Positions 13,083-26,033 of a stretch of 64,000 bases of DNA are shown one piece after another. Both the position numbers and the translations under genes were made by a program. Position 1 is the first letter of the stretch, and every line of letters starts with the position of its first letter. The stretch is from Bos javanicus (lineage: Eukaryota; Chordata; Mammalia; Artiodactyla; Bovidae). The stretch is taken from the NCBI RefSeq assembly GCF_032452875.1, contig NW_026894344.1, forward strand, positions 80,823 through 144,822, given 5' to 3'. The notes under the pieces were generated by a model. It searched no databases and had not been told where the DNA came from. It saw only the letters and a list, made by a program, of their open reading frames with translations.

Positions 13083-13326
13083 GGGCCTGCTGAGCTGCGT
13101 GATTACTGTCTGCTCATCTGCTTGACAATTGCCAGCTGAGCTGCACGATTCCTGCCTGTCATCTGCTTGACAATTGCCAGCTGTGCTGCGTAATTCCTGC
13201 CTGCTCAGCTGCTTGATTATTGCCAGCTGAGCAGCATGATTCCTCACAGCTGAGTTCCATGATTATTGCCTGCTGACTGTTTGATTCGTGCCTACTCAGC
13301 TCTTTGTTTATTGCCTCCAGAGGCAC
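13083..13326. repeat. Diverged block 7 (G type)
   Basis: G at 13249. Taken as the first block of left super-repeat copy 2, 12,656 bp after block 1. Confidence 0.96.
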
Positions 13327-15177
13327 ATGATCAGTGTATGATAGCAAACATGATCAGCGCATGATCAGTCACATGATCAGCGCCATTAAGTCACGTGATC
13401 ACTACATGATAGTCATGTGATCAGTCCATGCTCAGTCACGGTATCAGTGCATGATCAGCCACGTGATCAGTGCATGATCTGTCACAAGATTAGTGTATGA
13501 TCATCCACGTGATCAGTGCATGGGCAGTCATGTGATCAGTGCATGATATAGACGTGATCAGTGCATGATCAGTCTCGTGATCAGTGCATGATAGCCACGT
13601 GATCAGTGCATGATCAGTCACCTGATGGGTGTATGATCATTCACGTGACCTGTACATGGTAGCTACATGATCATTGCATGATCAGCCACGTGAGTAGTGC
13701 ATGATAGCCACGTGATCACTGCATGATCAGTCACGTGATCAGTGCATGATCAGTCATGTGACCAGTACATGGTAGCTGCGTGATCATGGCATGATCAGCC
13801 ACGTGAGCAGTGCATGATAGCCACGTGATCAGTGCATGATCAGTCACGTGATCAGTGCATGATCAGTCACGTGATCAGTGCATGATCAGCCACGTGATCA
13901 GTGCATGACCAGGCACGTGATCAGTGTATGTCCAGCCAAGTGATCAGTGCATGATAGCCACGTGATCAGTGCATGATCAGTCACGTGATCAGTGCATGAT
14001 CAGTCACGTGATCAGTGTATGATCAGCCACGTGATCAGTGCATGATCAGCCACGTGATCAGTGCATGATCAATTACGTGATCAGTGCATGATCAGTCACG
14101 TGACCAGTACATGGTAGCTACGTGATCATTGCTGATCAGCCACGTGATCAGTGCATGATAGCCACGTGATCAGTGCATGATAGCCACGTGATCAGTGCAT
14201 GATCAGTCATGTGATACGTGTGTGATCAGCCACGTGATCAGTGCATGATATCCACGTGATCAGTGCATGACAGCCACGTGATCAGTGCATGAGAGCCACG
14301 TGATCAGTGCATGATCAGTCACGTGATCATGTGTGATCAGCCACGTGATCAGTGCATGATCAGCCACGTGATCAGTGCATGATCAATTACGTGATCAGTG
14401 CATGATCAGTCACGTGACCAGTACATGGTTGCTACGTGATCGTGCATGATCAGCCACGTGAGCAGTGCATGATAGCCACGTGATCAGTGCATGATCAGTC
14501 ACGTGATCAGTGCATGATCAGTCACGTGAACAGTGCATGATCATTTACGTGATCAGTGCATGATCAGTCACGTGACCAGTATATGGTTGCTACGTGATCA
14601 TTCCAGCCACGTGATCAGTGCATGATAGCCACGTGATGTGTGCATGAGTTACGTGAGCAGAGTATGATCAGCCACGTGATCAGTGCATGATGCCACGTGA
14701 TCAGTGCATGATAGTCACGTGACAGTGTGTGATCAGCCACGTGATCAGTGCATGATCAGCCACGTGATCAGTGCATGATAGCCACGTGATCAGTGCATGA
14801 TCAGTTACGTGAGCAGTGTATGATCAGCCACGTGATCAGTGCATGAGTGCCACGTGATCAGTGCATGATAGTCACGTGATCAGTGCATGATCAGCCACGT
14901 GATCAGTGCATGATCAGCCACGTGATCAGTGCATGATCAGTCACGTGATCAGTGTATGATCAGCCACGTGATCAGTGCATGATGCCACGTGATCAGTGCA
15001 TGATAGTCACGTGACAGTGTATGATCAGCCACGTGATCAGTGCATGATCAGCCACGTGATCAGTGCATGATCAGCCACGTGATCAGTGCATGATCAGCCA
15101 CGTGATCAGTGCATGATCAGTCACGTGATCAGTGTATGATCAGCCACGTGAACAGTGCATGCTCAGTCACGTGATCT
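13327..15177. repeat. HOR array A-B-C-D with extended D
   Basis: A to about 13790, B about 13905-14135, C about 14205-14665. D from 14670 has repeated GAGTGCC and GATAGTCACGTG rounds. The module C marker near 14600 is shortened (ATTCCAGCC instead of ATTCCATGACGAGCC). Partner of 671-2528. Confidence 0.93.
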
Positions 15178-15421
15178 GGGCCTGCTGAGCTGCGTGATTA
15201 CTGTCTGCTCATCTGCTTGACAATTGCCAGCTGAGCTGCACGATTCCTGCCTGTCATCTGCTTGACAATTGCCAGCTGTGCTGCGTAATTCCTGCCTGCT
15301 CAGCTGCTTGATTATTGCCAGCTGAGCAGCATGATTCCTCACAGCTGAGTTCCATGATTATTGCCTGCTGACTGTTTGATTCGTGCCTACTCAGCTCTTT
15401 GTTTATTGCCTCCAGAGGCAC
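15178..15421. repeat. Diverged block 8 (G type)
   Basis: G at 15344, and T before the block. It heads a short HOR, as its partner block at 2529 does. Confidence 0.96.
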
Positions 15422-16470
15422 ATGATCAGTGTATGATAGCAAACATGATCAGCGCATGATCAGTCACATGATCAGCGCCATTAAGTCACGTGATCACTAC
15501 ATGATAGTCATGTGATCAGTCCATGCTCAGTCACGGTATCAGTGCATGATCAGCCACGTGATCAGTGCATGATCTGTCACAAGATTAGTGTATGATCATC
15601 CACGTGATCAGTGCATGGGCAGTCATGTGATCAGTGCATGATATAGACGTGATCAGTGCATGATCAGTCTCGTGATCAGTGCATGATAGCCACGTGATCA
15701 GTGCATGATCAGTCACCTGATGGGTGTATGATCATTCACGTGACCTGTACATGGTAGCTACATGATCATTGCATGATCAGCCACGTGAGTAGTGCATGAT
15801 AGCCACGTGATCACTGCATGATCAGTCACGTGATCAGTGCATGATCAGTCATGTGACCAGTACATGGTAGCTGCGTGATCATGGCATGATCAGCCACGTG
15901 AGCAGTGCATGATAGCCACGTGATCAGTGCATGATCAGACACGTGATCAGTGCATGATCAGTCACGTGATCAGTGCATGATCAGCCACGTGATCAGTGCA
16001 TGACCAGGCACGTGATCAGTGTATGTCAGCCACGTGATCAGTGCATGATAGCCACGTGATCAGTGCATGATCAGTCACGTGATCAGTGCATGATCAGTCA
16101 TGTGATCAGTGCATGATCAGCCACGTGATCAGTGCATGATCAGCCACGTGATCAGTGCATGATCAATTACGTGATCAGTGCATGATCAGTCACGTGATCA
16201 GTGCATGGTAGCTACGTGATCATTGCGTGATCAGCCGGGTGATCAGTGCATGATAGCCACGTGATCAGTGCATGATAGCCACGTGATCAGTGCATGATCA
16301 GGCATGTGATACGTGTGTGATCAGCCACGTGATCAGTGCATGATAGCCACGTGATCAGTGCATGATCAGCCACGTGATCAGTGCATGATATCCACGTGAT
16401 CAGTGCATGATCATCACGTGATCAGTGTATGATCAGCCACGTGAACAGTGCATGCTCAGTCACGTGATCT
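15422..16470. repeat. Short HOR array lacking most of module C
   Basis: A to about 15880 and B about 16000-16230. Then comes one C unit (GCATGTGATACGTGTG near 16303) and a jump to the D tail (GATATCCACG near 16387, GATCATCACG near 16408). Private changes are GCCGGGTG near 16235 and GGCATGTG near 16302. Same structure and length as 2773-3820. Confidence 0.92.
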
Positions 16471-16714
16471 GGGCCTGCTGAGCTGCGTGATTACTGTCTG
16501 CTCATCTGCTTGACAATTGCCAGCTGAGCTGCACGATTCCTGCCTGTCATCTGCTTGACAATTGCCAGCTGTGCTGCGTAATTCCTGCCTGCTCAGCTGC
16601 TTGATTATTGCCAGCTGAGCAGCATGATTCCTCACAGCTGAGTTCCATGATTATTGCCTGCTGACTGTTTGATTCGTGCCTACTCAGCTCTTTGTTTATT
16701 GCCTCCAGAGGCAC
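16471..16714. repeat. Diverged block 9 (G type)
   Basis: G at 16637. Downstream, CACGGTATCAG is reduced to CACGTATCAG near 16825. Confidence 0.96.
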
Positions 16715-18993
16715 ATGATCAGTGTATGATAGCAAACATGATCAGCGCATGATCAGTCACATGATCAGCGCCATTAAGTCACGTGATCACTACATGATAG
16801 TCATGTGATCAGTCCATGCTCAGTCACGTATCAGTGCATGATCAGCCACGTGATCAGTGCATGATCTGTCACATGATTAGTGTATGATCATCCACGTGAT
16901 CAGTGCATGGGCAGTCATGTGATCAGTGCATGATATAGACGTGATCAGTGCATGATCAGTCTCGTGATAAGTGCATGATAGCCACGTGATCAGTGCATGA
17001 TCAGTCACCTGATGGGTGTATGATCATTCACGTGACCTGTACATGGTAGCTACATGATCATTGCATGATCAGCCACGTGAGTAGTGCATGATAGCCACGT
17101 GATCAGTGCATGATCAGTCACGTGATCAGTGCATGATCAGTCATGTGACCAGTACATGGTAGCTGCGTGATCATGGCATGATCAGCCACGTGAGCAGTGC
17201 ATGATAGCCACGTGATCAGTGCATGATCAGACACGTGATCAGTGCATGATCAGTCACGTGATCAGTGCATGATCAGCCACGTGATCAGTGCATGATCAGC
17301 CACGTGATCAGTGCATGATCAGCCACGTGATCAGTGCATGATAGCCACGTGATCAGTGCATGATCAGTCACGTGATCAGTGCATGATCAGTCACGTGATG
17401 CATGATAGCTACGTGATCAGTGCATGATCAGCCACGTGATCAGTGCATGATAGCCACGTGATCAGTGCATGATCAGCCACGTGATCAGTGCATGATCAGT
17501 CACGTGATCAGTGTGATCAGCCACGTGATCAGTGCATGATAGCCACGTGATCAGTGCATGATCAGCCACGTGATCAGTGCATGATAGCCACGTGATCAGT
17601 GCATGATCAGTCACGTGATCATGTGTGATCAGCCACGTGATCAGTGCATGATCAGTCACGTGATCAGTGCATGATCAGCCACGTGATCAGTGCATGATCA
17701 GTCACGTGATCAGTGCATGATCAGCCACGTGATCAGTGCATGATCAGCCACGTGATCAGTGCATGATCAGCCACGTGATCAGTGCATGATCAGTCACGTG
17801 ATCAGTGCATGATCAGTCACGTGACAGTACATGGTAGCATGTGATCAGTGCATGATCAGCCACGTGATCAGTGCATGATAGCCACGTGATCAGTGCATGA
17901 TCAGTCACGTGATCAGTGTGATCAGCCACGTGATCAGTGCATGATATCCACGTGATCAGTGCATGACAGCCACGTGATCAGTGCATGAGCCACGTGATCA
18001 GTGCATGATCAGTCACGTGATCATGTGTGATCAGCCACGTGATCAGTGCATGATCAGCCACGTGATCAGTGCATGATCAATTACGTGATCAGTGCATGAT
18101 CAGTCACGTGACCAGTACATGGTAGCTACGTGATCAGTGCATGATCAGCCACGTGATCAGTGCATGATAGCCACGTGATCAGTGCATGATCAGTCACGTG
18201 ATCAGTGCATGATCAGTCACGTGATCAGTGCATGATCAGCCACGTGATCAGTGCATGATCAGTCACGTGATCAGTGCATGGTAGCCACGTGATCAGTGCA
18301 TGACAGCCACGTGATCAGTGCATGATAGCCACGTGATCAGTGCATGAGTTACGTGATCAGTGCATGATCAGCCACGTGATCAGTGCATGATGCCACGTGA
18401 TCAGTGCATGATAGTCACGTGACAGTGCATGATCAGCCACGTGATCAGTGCATGATCAGCCACGTGATCAGTGCATGATAGCCACGTGATCAGTGCATGA
18501 TCAGTCACGTGATCAGTGCATGATCAGCCACGTGATCAGTGCATGATCAGTCACGTGATCAGTGCATGATCAGCCACGTGATCAGTGCATGATAGCCACG
18601 TGATCAGTGCATGATCAGTCACGTGATCAGTGCATGATCAGCCACGTGATCAGTGCATGATCAGTCACGTGATCAGTGCATGATCAGCCACGTGATCAGT
18701 GCATGATAGCCACGTGATCAGTGCATGATAGCCACGTGATCAGTGCATGATCAGTCACGTGATCAGTGCATGATCAGCCACGTGATCAGTGCATGATCAG
18801 CCACGTGATCAGTGCATGATCAGCCACGTGATCAGTGCATGATCAGCCACGTGATCAGTGCATGATCAGACACGTGATCAGTGCATGATCAGCCACGTGA
18901 TCAGTGCATGATATCCAAGTGATCAGTGCATGATCATCACGTGATCAGTGTATGATCAGCCACGTGAACAGTGCATGCTCAGTCACGTGATCT
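16715..18993. repeat. HOR array dominated by near-consensus units
   Basis: Module A is clear to about 17180 (with CACATGATTAG, and GTGATAAGTGC near 16965). From about 17220 to 18900 nearly every unit is consensus. Faint B and C markers survive (GATCAATTACG and GACCAGTACATGG near 18078-18122; GACAGTACATGG near 17823). Minus-strand 17462-17659 is open for 65 codons only because 22-bp and 23-bp units alternate favourably. Confidence 0.92.
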
Positions 18994-19237
18994 GGGCCTG
19001 CTGAGCTGCGTGATTACTGTCTGCTCATCTGCTTGACAATTGCCAGCTGAGCTGCACGATTCCTGCCTGTCATCTGCTTGACAATTGCCAGCTGTGCTGC
19101 GTAATTCCTGCCTGCTCAGCTGCTTGATTATTGCCAGCTGAGCAGCATGATTCCTCACACCTGAGTTCCATGATTATTGCCTGCTGACTGTTTGATTCGT
19201 GCCTACTCAGCTCTTTGTTTATTGCCTCCAGAGGCAC
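18994..19237. repeat. Diverged block 10 (C type, extra copy)
   Basis: C at 19160, flanked by G-type blocks at 16471 and 20775. It has no counterpart in left super-repeat copy 1, so it belongs to the apparent extra HOR. Confidence 0.96.
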
Positions 19238-20774
19238 ATGATCAGTGTATGATAGCAAACATGATCAGCGCATGATCAGTCACATGATCAGCGCCATTAA
19301 GTCACGTGATCACTACATGATAGTCATGTGATCAGTCCATGCTCAGTCACGGTATCAGTGCATGATCAGCCACGTGATCAGTGCATGATCTGTCACAAGA
19401 TTAGTGTATGATCATCCACGTGATCAGTGCATGGGCAGTCATGTGATCAGTGCATGATATAGACGTGAACAGTGCATGATCAGTCTCGTGATCAGTGCAT
19501 GATAGCCACGTGATCAGTGCATGATCAGTCACCTGATGGGTGTATGATCATTCACGTGACCTGTACATGGTAGCTACATGATCATTGCATGATCAGCCAC
19601 GTGAGTAGTTCATGATAGCCACGTGATCACTGCATGATCAGTCACGTGATCAGTGCATGATCAGTCATGTGACCAGTACATGGTAGCTGCGTGATCATGG
19701 CATGATCAGCCACGTGAGCAGTGCATGATAGCCACGTGATCAGTGCATGATCAGACACGTGATCAGTGCATGATCAGTCACGTGATCAGTGCATGATCAG
19801 CCACGTGATCAGTGCATGATCAGGCACGTGATCAGTGTATGATCAGCCACGTGATCAGTGCATGATAGCCACGTGATCAGTGCATGATCAGTCACGTGAT
19901 CAGTGCATGATCAGTCACGTGATCAGTGCATGATCAGCCACGTGATCAGTGCATGATCAGCCACGTGATCAGTGCATGATAGCCACGTGATCAGTGCATG
20001 ATAGCCACGTGATCAGTGCATGATCAGTCATGTGATACGTGTGTGATCAGCCACGTGATCAGTGCATGATATCCACGTGATCAGTGCATGACAGCCACGT
20101 GATCAGTGCATGAGAGCCACGTGATCAGTGCATGATCAGTCACGTGATCATGTGTGATCAGCCACGTGATCAGTGCATGATCAATTACGTGATCAGTGCA
20201 TGATCAGTCACGTGACCAGTACATGGTTGCTACGTGATCGTTGCATGATCAGCCACGTGAGCAGAGCATGATAGCCACGTGATCAGTGCATGATCAGTCA
20301 CGTGATCAGTACATGATCAGTCACGTGAACAGTGCATGATCATTTACGTGATCTTTGCATGATCAGTCACGTGACCAGTATATGGTTGCTACGTGATCAT
20401 TCCATGACGAGCCACGTGAGCAGTGCATGATAGCCACGTGATGTGTGCATGAGTTACGTGAGCAGAGTATGATCAGCCACGTGATCAGTGCATGAGTGCC
20501 ACGTGATCAGTGCATGATATGTCACGTGACAGGTGTGTGATCAGCCACGTGAACAGTGCATGTTCAGCCACGTGATCAGTGCATGATAGCCACGTGATCA
20601 GTGCATGATCAGTTACGTGAGCAGTGTATGATCAGCCACGTGATCAGTGCATGGTGACACAGTGTATGATCAGCCACGTGATCAGTGCATGATATCCAAG
20701 TGATCAGTGCATGATCATCACGTGATCAGTGTATGATCAGCCACGTGAACAGTGCATGCTCAGTCACGTGATCT
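19238..20774. repeat. HOR array with shortened module B
   Basis: A to about 19700, including the GACGTGAACAG form near 19463. B is mostly consensus and lacks the GATCAATTACG/GTAGCTACG tail. C is about 20025-20465 and D follows. A deletion in D near 20652 turns GGTCAGACACGTGAACAG into GGTGACACAG. Confidence 0.92.
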
Positions 20775-21018
20775 GGGCCTGCTGAGCTGCGTGATTACTG
20801 TCTGCTCATCTGCTTGACAATTGCCAGCTGAGCTGCACGATTCCTGCCTGTCATCTGCTTGACAATTGCCAGCTGTGCTGCGTAATTCCTGCCTGCTCAG
20901 CTGCTTGATTATTGCCAGCTGAGCAGCATGATTCCTCACAGCTGAGTTCCATGATTATTGCCTGCTGACTGTTTGATTCGTGCCTACTCAGCTCTTTGTT
21001 TATTGCCTCCAGAGGCAC
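20775..21018. repeat. Diverged block 11 (last G type)
   Basis: G at 20941. All later blocks are C type. It heads the second long HOR (3181 bp), matching block 4. Confidence 0.96.
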
Positions 21019-23955
21019 ATGATCAGTGTATGATAGCAAACATGATCAGCGCATGATCAGTCACATGATCAGCGCCATTAAGTCACGTGATCACTACATG
21101 ATAGTCATGTGATCAGTCCATGCTCAGTCACGGTATCAGTGCATGATCAGCCACGTGATCAGTGCATGATCTGTCACATGATTAGTGTATGATCATCCAC
21201 GTGATCAGTGCATGGGCAGTCATGTGATCAGTGCATGATATAGACGTGATCAGTGCATGATCAGTCTCGTGATCAGTGCATGATAGCCACGTGATCAGTG
21301 CATGATCAGTCACCTGATGGGTGTATGATCATTCACGTGACCTGTACATGGTAGCTACATGATCATTGCATGATCAGCCACGTGAGTAGTGCATGATAGC
21401 CACGTGATCAGTGCATGATCAGTCACGTGATCAGTGCATGATCAGTCACGTGATCAGTGCATGATCAGTCACGTGATCAGTACATGATAGCCACGTGATC
21501 AGTGCATGATCAGCCACGTGATCAGTGCATGATAGCCACGTGATCAGTGCATGATAGCCACGTGATCAGTGCATGATCAGTCACGTGATACGTGTGTGAT
21601 CAGCCACGTGATCAGTGCATGATATCCACGTGATCAGTGCATGATAGCCACGTGATCAGTGCATGATAGCCACGTGATCAGTGCATGATCAGTCACGTGA
21701 TCATGTGTGATCAGCCACGTGATCAGTGCATGATGAGCCACGTGATCAGTGCATGATCAATTACGTGATCAGTGCATGATCAGTCACGTGACCAGTACAT
21801 GGTTGCTACGTGATCGTTGCATGATCAGCCACGTGAGCAGTGCATGATAGCCACGTGATCAGTGCATGATCAGTCACGTGATCAGTACATGATCAGTCAC
21901 GTGAACAGTGCATGATCATTTACGTGATCTTGCATGATCAGTCACGTGACCAGTATATGGTAGCTACGTGATCATTCCATGACGAGCCACGTGAGCAGTG
22001 CATGATAGCCACGTGATGTGTGCATGAGTTACGTGAGCAGAGTATGATCAGCCACGTGATCAGTGCATGAGTGCCACGTGATCAGTGCATGATATGTCAC
22101 GTGACAGTGTGTGATCAGCCACGTGATCAGTGCATGTTCAGCCACGTGATCAGTGCATGATAGCCACGTGATCAGTGCATGATCAGTTACGTGATCAGTG
22201 TATGATCAGCCACGTGATCAGTGCATGGTCAGACACGTGATCAGTGTATGATCAGCCACGTGATCAGTGCATGATAGCAACGTGATCAGTGCATGATCAG
22301 CCACGTGATCAGTGCATGATCAGTCACGTGATCAGTGCATGATCATCCACGTGATCAGTGCATGATCAGTCATGTGATCAGTGCATGATATAGACGTGAT
22401 CAGTGCATGATCAGTCACGTGATCAGTGCATGATAGCCACGTGATCAGTGCATGATCAGTCACCTGATCAGTGCATGATCATTCACGTGACCTGTACATG
22501 GTAGCTACATGATCAGTGCATGATCAGCCACGTGATAGTGCATGATAGCCACGTGATCAGTGCATGATCAGTCACGTGATCAGTGCATGATCAGTCACGT
22601 GATCAGTACATGGTAGCTGCGTGATCACATGATCAGCCACGTGATCAGTGCATGATAGCCACGTGATCAGTGCATGATCAGTCACGTGATCAGTGCATGA
22701 TCAGTCACGTGATCAGTGCATGATCAGCCACGTGATCAGTGCATGATCAGTCACGTGATCAGTGCATGATCAGCCACGTGATCAGTGCATGATAGCCACG
22801 TGATCAGTGCATGATCAGTCACGTGATCAGTGCATGATCAGTCACGTGATCAGTGCATGATCAGCCACGTGATCAGTGCATGATCAGCCACGTGATCAGT
22901 GCATGATCAGTCACGTGATCAGTGCATGATCAGTCACGTGACCAGTACATGGTAGCTACGTGATCATTGCATGATCAGCCACGTGATCAGTGCATGATAG
23001 CCACGTGATCAGTGCATGATCAGCCACGTGATCAGTGCATGATCAGTCATGTGATCAGTGTGATCAGCCACGTGATCAGTGCATGATAGCCACGTGATCA
23101 GTGCATGATCAGCCACGTGATCAGTGCATGATAGCCACGTGATCAGTGCATGATCAGTCACGTGATCATGTGTGATCAGCCACGTGATCAGTGCATGATC
23201 AGCCACGTGATCAGTGCATGATCAGCCACGTGATCAGTGCATGATCAGTCACGTGATCAGTGCATGATCAGTCACGTGATCAGTGCATGATCAGCCACGT
23301 GATCAGTGCATGATCAGTCACGTGATCAGTGCATGATAGCTACGTGATCAGTGCATGATCAGCCACGTGATCAGTGCATGATAGCCACGTGATCAGTGCA
23401 TGAGTCACGTGATCAGTGCATGATCAGCCACGTGATCAGTGCATGATGCCACGTGATCAGTGCATGATCAGTCACGTGATCAGTGCATGATCAGCCACGT
23501 GATCAGTGCATGATCAGCCACGTGATCAGTGCATGATAGCCACGTGATCAGTGCATGATCAGTTCGTGATCAGTGCATGATCAGCCACGTGATCAGTGCA
23601 TGATGCCACGTGATCAGTGCATGATAGTCACGTGACAGTGTATGATCAGCCACGTGATCAGTGCATGATCAGCCACGTGATCAGTGCATGATCAGTCACG
23701 TGAGCAGTGTATGATCAGCCACGTGATCAGTGCATGAGTGCCACGTGATCAGTGCATGATAGTCACGTGACAGTGCATGATCAGCCACGTGATCAGTGCA
23801 TGATCAGCCACGTGATCAGTGCATGATAGCCACGTGATCAGTGCATGATCAGCCACGTGATCAGTGCATGATCAGCCACGTGATCAGTGCATGATCAGTC
23901 ACGTGATCAGTGTATGATCAGCCACGTGAACAGTGCATGCTCAGTCACGTGATCT
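21019..23955. repeat. Long HOR array with a block-less second module A
   Basis: A to about 21390, C about 21590-22030, D about 22040-22250. A second, block-less module A follows, then near-consensus from about 22640 to 23900. Minor damage includes GTTCGTG near 23564. Minus-strand 23009-23206 is open for 65 codons of repeat translation. Partner of 6124-9151. Confidence 0.9.
22320..22640. repeat. Module A remnant without a preceding block
   Basis: Module A markers occur in order: GATCATCCACG, GTCATGTG, GATATAGACG, CACCTGATCAG, GATCATTCACGTGACC, GTAGCTACATG and GTAGCTGCGTGATCA. They start mid-module with no 244-bp block. This is the equivalent of 7441-7740 but keeps more variants, including CACCTG. 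Confidence 0.82.
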
Positions 23956-24199
23956 GGGCCTGCTGAGCTGCGTGATTACTGTCTGCTCATCTGCTTGACA
24001 ATTGCCAGCTGAGCTGCACGATTCCTGCCTGTCATCTGCTTGACAATTGCCAGCTGTGCTGCGTAATTCCTGCCTGCTCAGCTGCTTGATTATTGCCAGC
24101 TGAGCAGCATGATTCCTCACACCTGAGTTCCATGATTATTGCCTGCTGACTGTTTGATTCGTGCCTACTCAGCTCTTTGTTTATTGCCTCCAGAGGCAC
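23956..24199. repeat. Diverged block 12 (C type)
   Basis: C at 24122. From here all blocks in the window are C type. Confidence 0.96.
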
Positions 24200-25789
24200 A
24201 TGATCAGTGTATGATAGCAAACATGATCAGCGCATGATCAGTCACATGATCAGCGCCATTAAGTCACGTGATCACTACATGATAGTCATGTGATCAGTCC
24301 ATGCTCAGTCACGGTATCAGTGCATGATCAGCCACGTGATCAGTGCATGATCTGTCACAAGATTAGTGTATGATCATCCACGTGATCAGTGCACGGGCAG
24401 TCATGTGATCAGTGCATGATATAGACGTGAACAGTGCATGATCAGTCTCGTGATCAGTGCATGATAGCCACGTGATCAGTGCATGATCAGTCACCTGATG
24501 GGTGTATGATCATTCACGTGACCTGTACATGGTAGCTACATGATCATTGCATGATCAGCCACGTGAGTAGTGCATGATAGCCACGTGATCACTGCATGAT
24601 CAGTCACGTGATCAGTGCATGATCAGTCATGTGACCAGTACATGGTAGCTGCGTGATCATGGCATGATCAGCCACGTGAGCAGTGCATGATAGCCACGTG
24701 ATCAGTGCATGATCAGACACGAGATCAGTGCATGATCAGTCACGTGATCAGTGCATGATCAGCCACGTGATCAGTGCATGACCAGGCACGTGATCAGTGT
24801 ATGTCAGCCAAGTGATCAGTGCATGATAGCCACGTGATCAGTGCATGATCAGTCACGTGATCAGTGCATGATCAGTTATGTGATCAGTGTATGATCAGCC
24901 ACGTGATCAGTGCATGATCAGCCACATGATCAGTGCATGATCAATTACGTGATCAGTGCATGATCAGTCACGTGACCAGTACATGGTAGCTACGTGATCA
25001 TTGCATGATCAGCCACGTGATCAGTGCATGATAGCCACGTGATCAGTGCATGATAGCCACGTGATCAGTGCATGATCAGTCATGTGATACGTGTGTGATC
25101 AGCCACGTGATCAGTGCATGATATCCACGTGATCAGTGCATGACAGCCACGTGATCAGTGCATGAGAGCCACGTGATCAGTGCATGATCAGTCACGTGAT
25201 CATGCATGATCAGCCACGTGATCAGTGCAGGATCAATTACGTGATCAGTGCATGATCAGTCACGTGACCAGTACATGGTTGCTACGTGATCATTGCATGA
25301 TCAGCCACGTGAGCAGAGCATGATAGCCACGTGATCAGTGCATGATCAGTCACGTGATCAGTACATGATCAGTCACGTGAACAGTGCATGATCATTTACG
25401 TGATCAGTGCATGATCAGTCACGTGACCAGTATATGGTTGCTACGTGATCATTCCATGACGAGCCACGTGAGCAGTGCATGATAGCCACGTGATGTGTGC
25501 ATGAGTTACGTGAGCAGAGTATGATCAGCCACGTGATCAGTGCATGAGTGCCACGTGATCAGTGCATGATATGTCACGTGACAGGTGTGTGATCAGCCAC
25601 GTGAACAGTGCATGTTCAGCCACGTGATCAGTGCATGATCAGCCACGTGATCAGTGCATGATCAGACACGTGAACAGTGTATGATCAGCCACGTGATCAG
25701 TGCATGATATCCAAGTGATCAGTGCATGATCATCACGTGATCAGTGTATGATCAGCCACGTGAACAGTGCATGCTCAGTCACGTGATCT
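24200..25789. repeat. Canonical HOR array, module D shortened
   Basis: A to about 24665, with the marker pair GTGCACGGGCAG (near 24389) and CACGAGATCAG (near 24718) that also tags later HORs. B about 24780-25010, C about 25080-25510. D lacks the GTTACGTGAGCAG unit, going straight to GATCAGACACG near 25660. Confidence 0.93.
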
Positions 25790-26033
25790 GGGCCTGCTGA
25801 GCTGCGTGATTACTGTCTGCTCATCTGCTTGACAATTGCCAGCTGAGCTGCACGATTCCTGCCTGTCATCTGCTTGACAATTGCCAGCTGTGCTGCGTAA
25901 TTCCTGCCTGCTCAGCTGCTTGATTATTGCCAGCTGAGCAGCATGATTCCTCACACCTGAGTTCCATGATTATTGCCTGCTGACTGTTTGATTCGTGCCT
26001 ACTCAGCTCTTTGTTTATTGCCTCCAGAGGCAC
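25790..26033. repeat. Diverged block 13 (C type)
   Basis: C at 25956, and T before the block. No other change seen. Confidence 0.96.

Larger units (their letters stand above)
13083..25789. repeat. Left super-repeat, copy 2 (with one extra HOR)
   Basis: Matches 427-11028 in the order of HOR lengths: 2095 for 2102, 1293 for 1292, 3181 for 3272, 1834 for 1877 bp. It is about 2.1 kb longer. Between the blocks at 16471 and 20775 there are 4304 bp and a C-type block at 18994, where copy 1 has 2059 bp and no intervening block. That points to insertion of one HOR by unequal exchange in this copy, or its loss from the other. Confidence 0.7.

Noticed and set aside
17462..17659. 65-72-codon minus-strand frames rich in DHALITWL-type repeats (also 23009-23206 and 50358-50576)
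   Set aside because: They are translated monomers. They stay open only where 22-bp and 23-bp units alternate so as to avoid TGA, and pure 23-bp runs close the frame.
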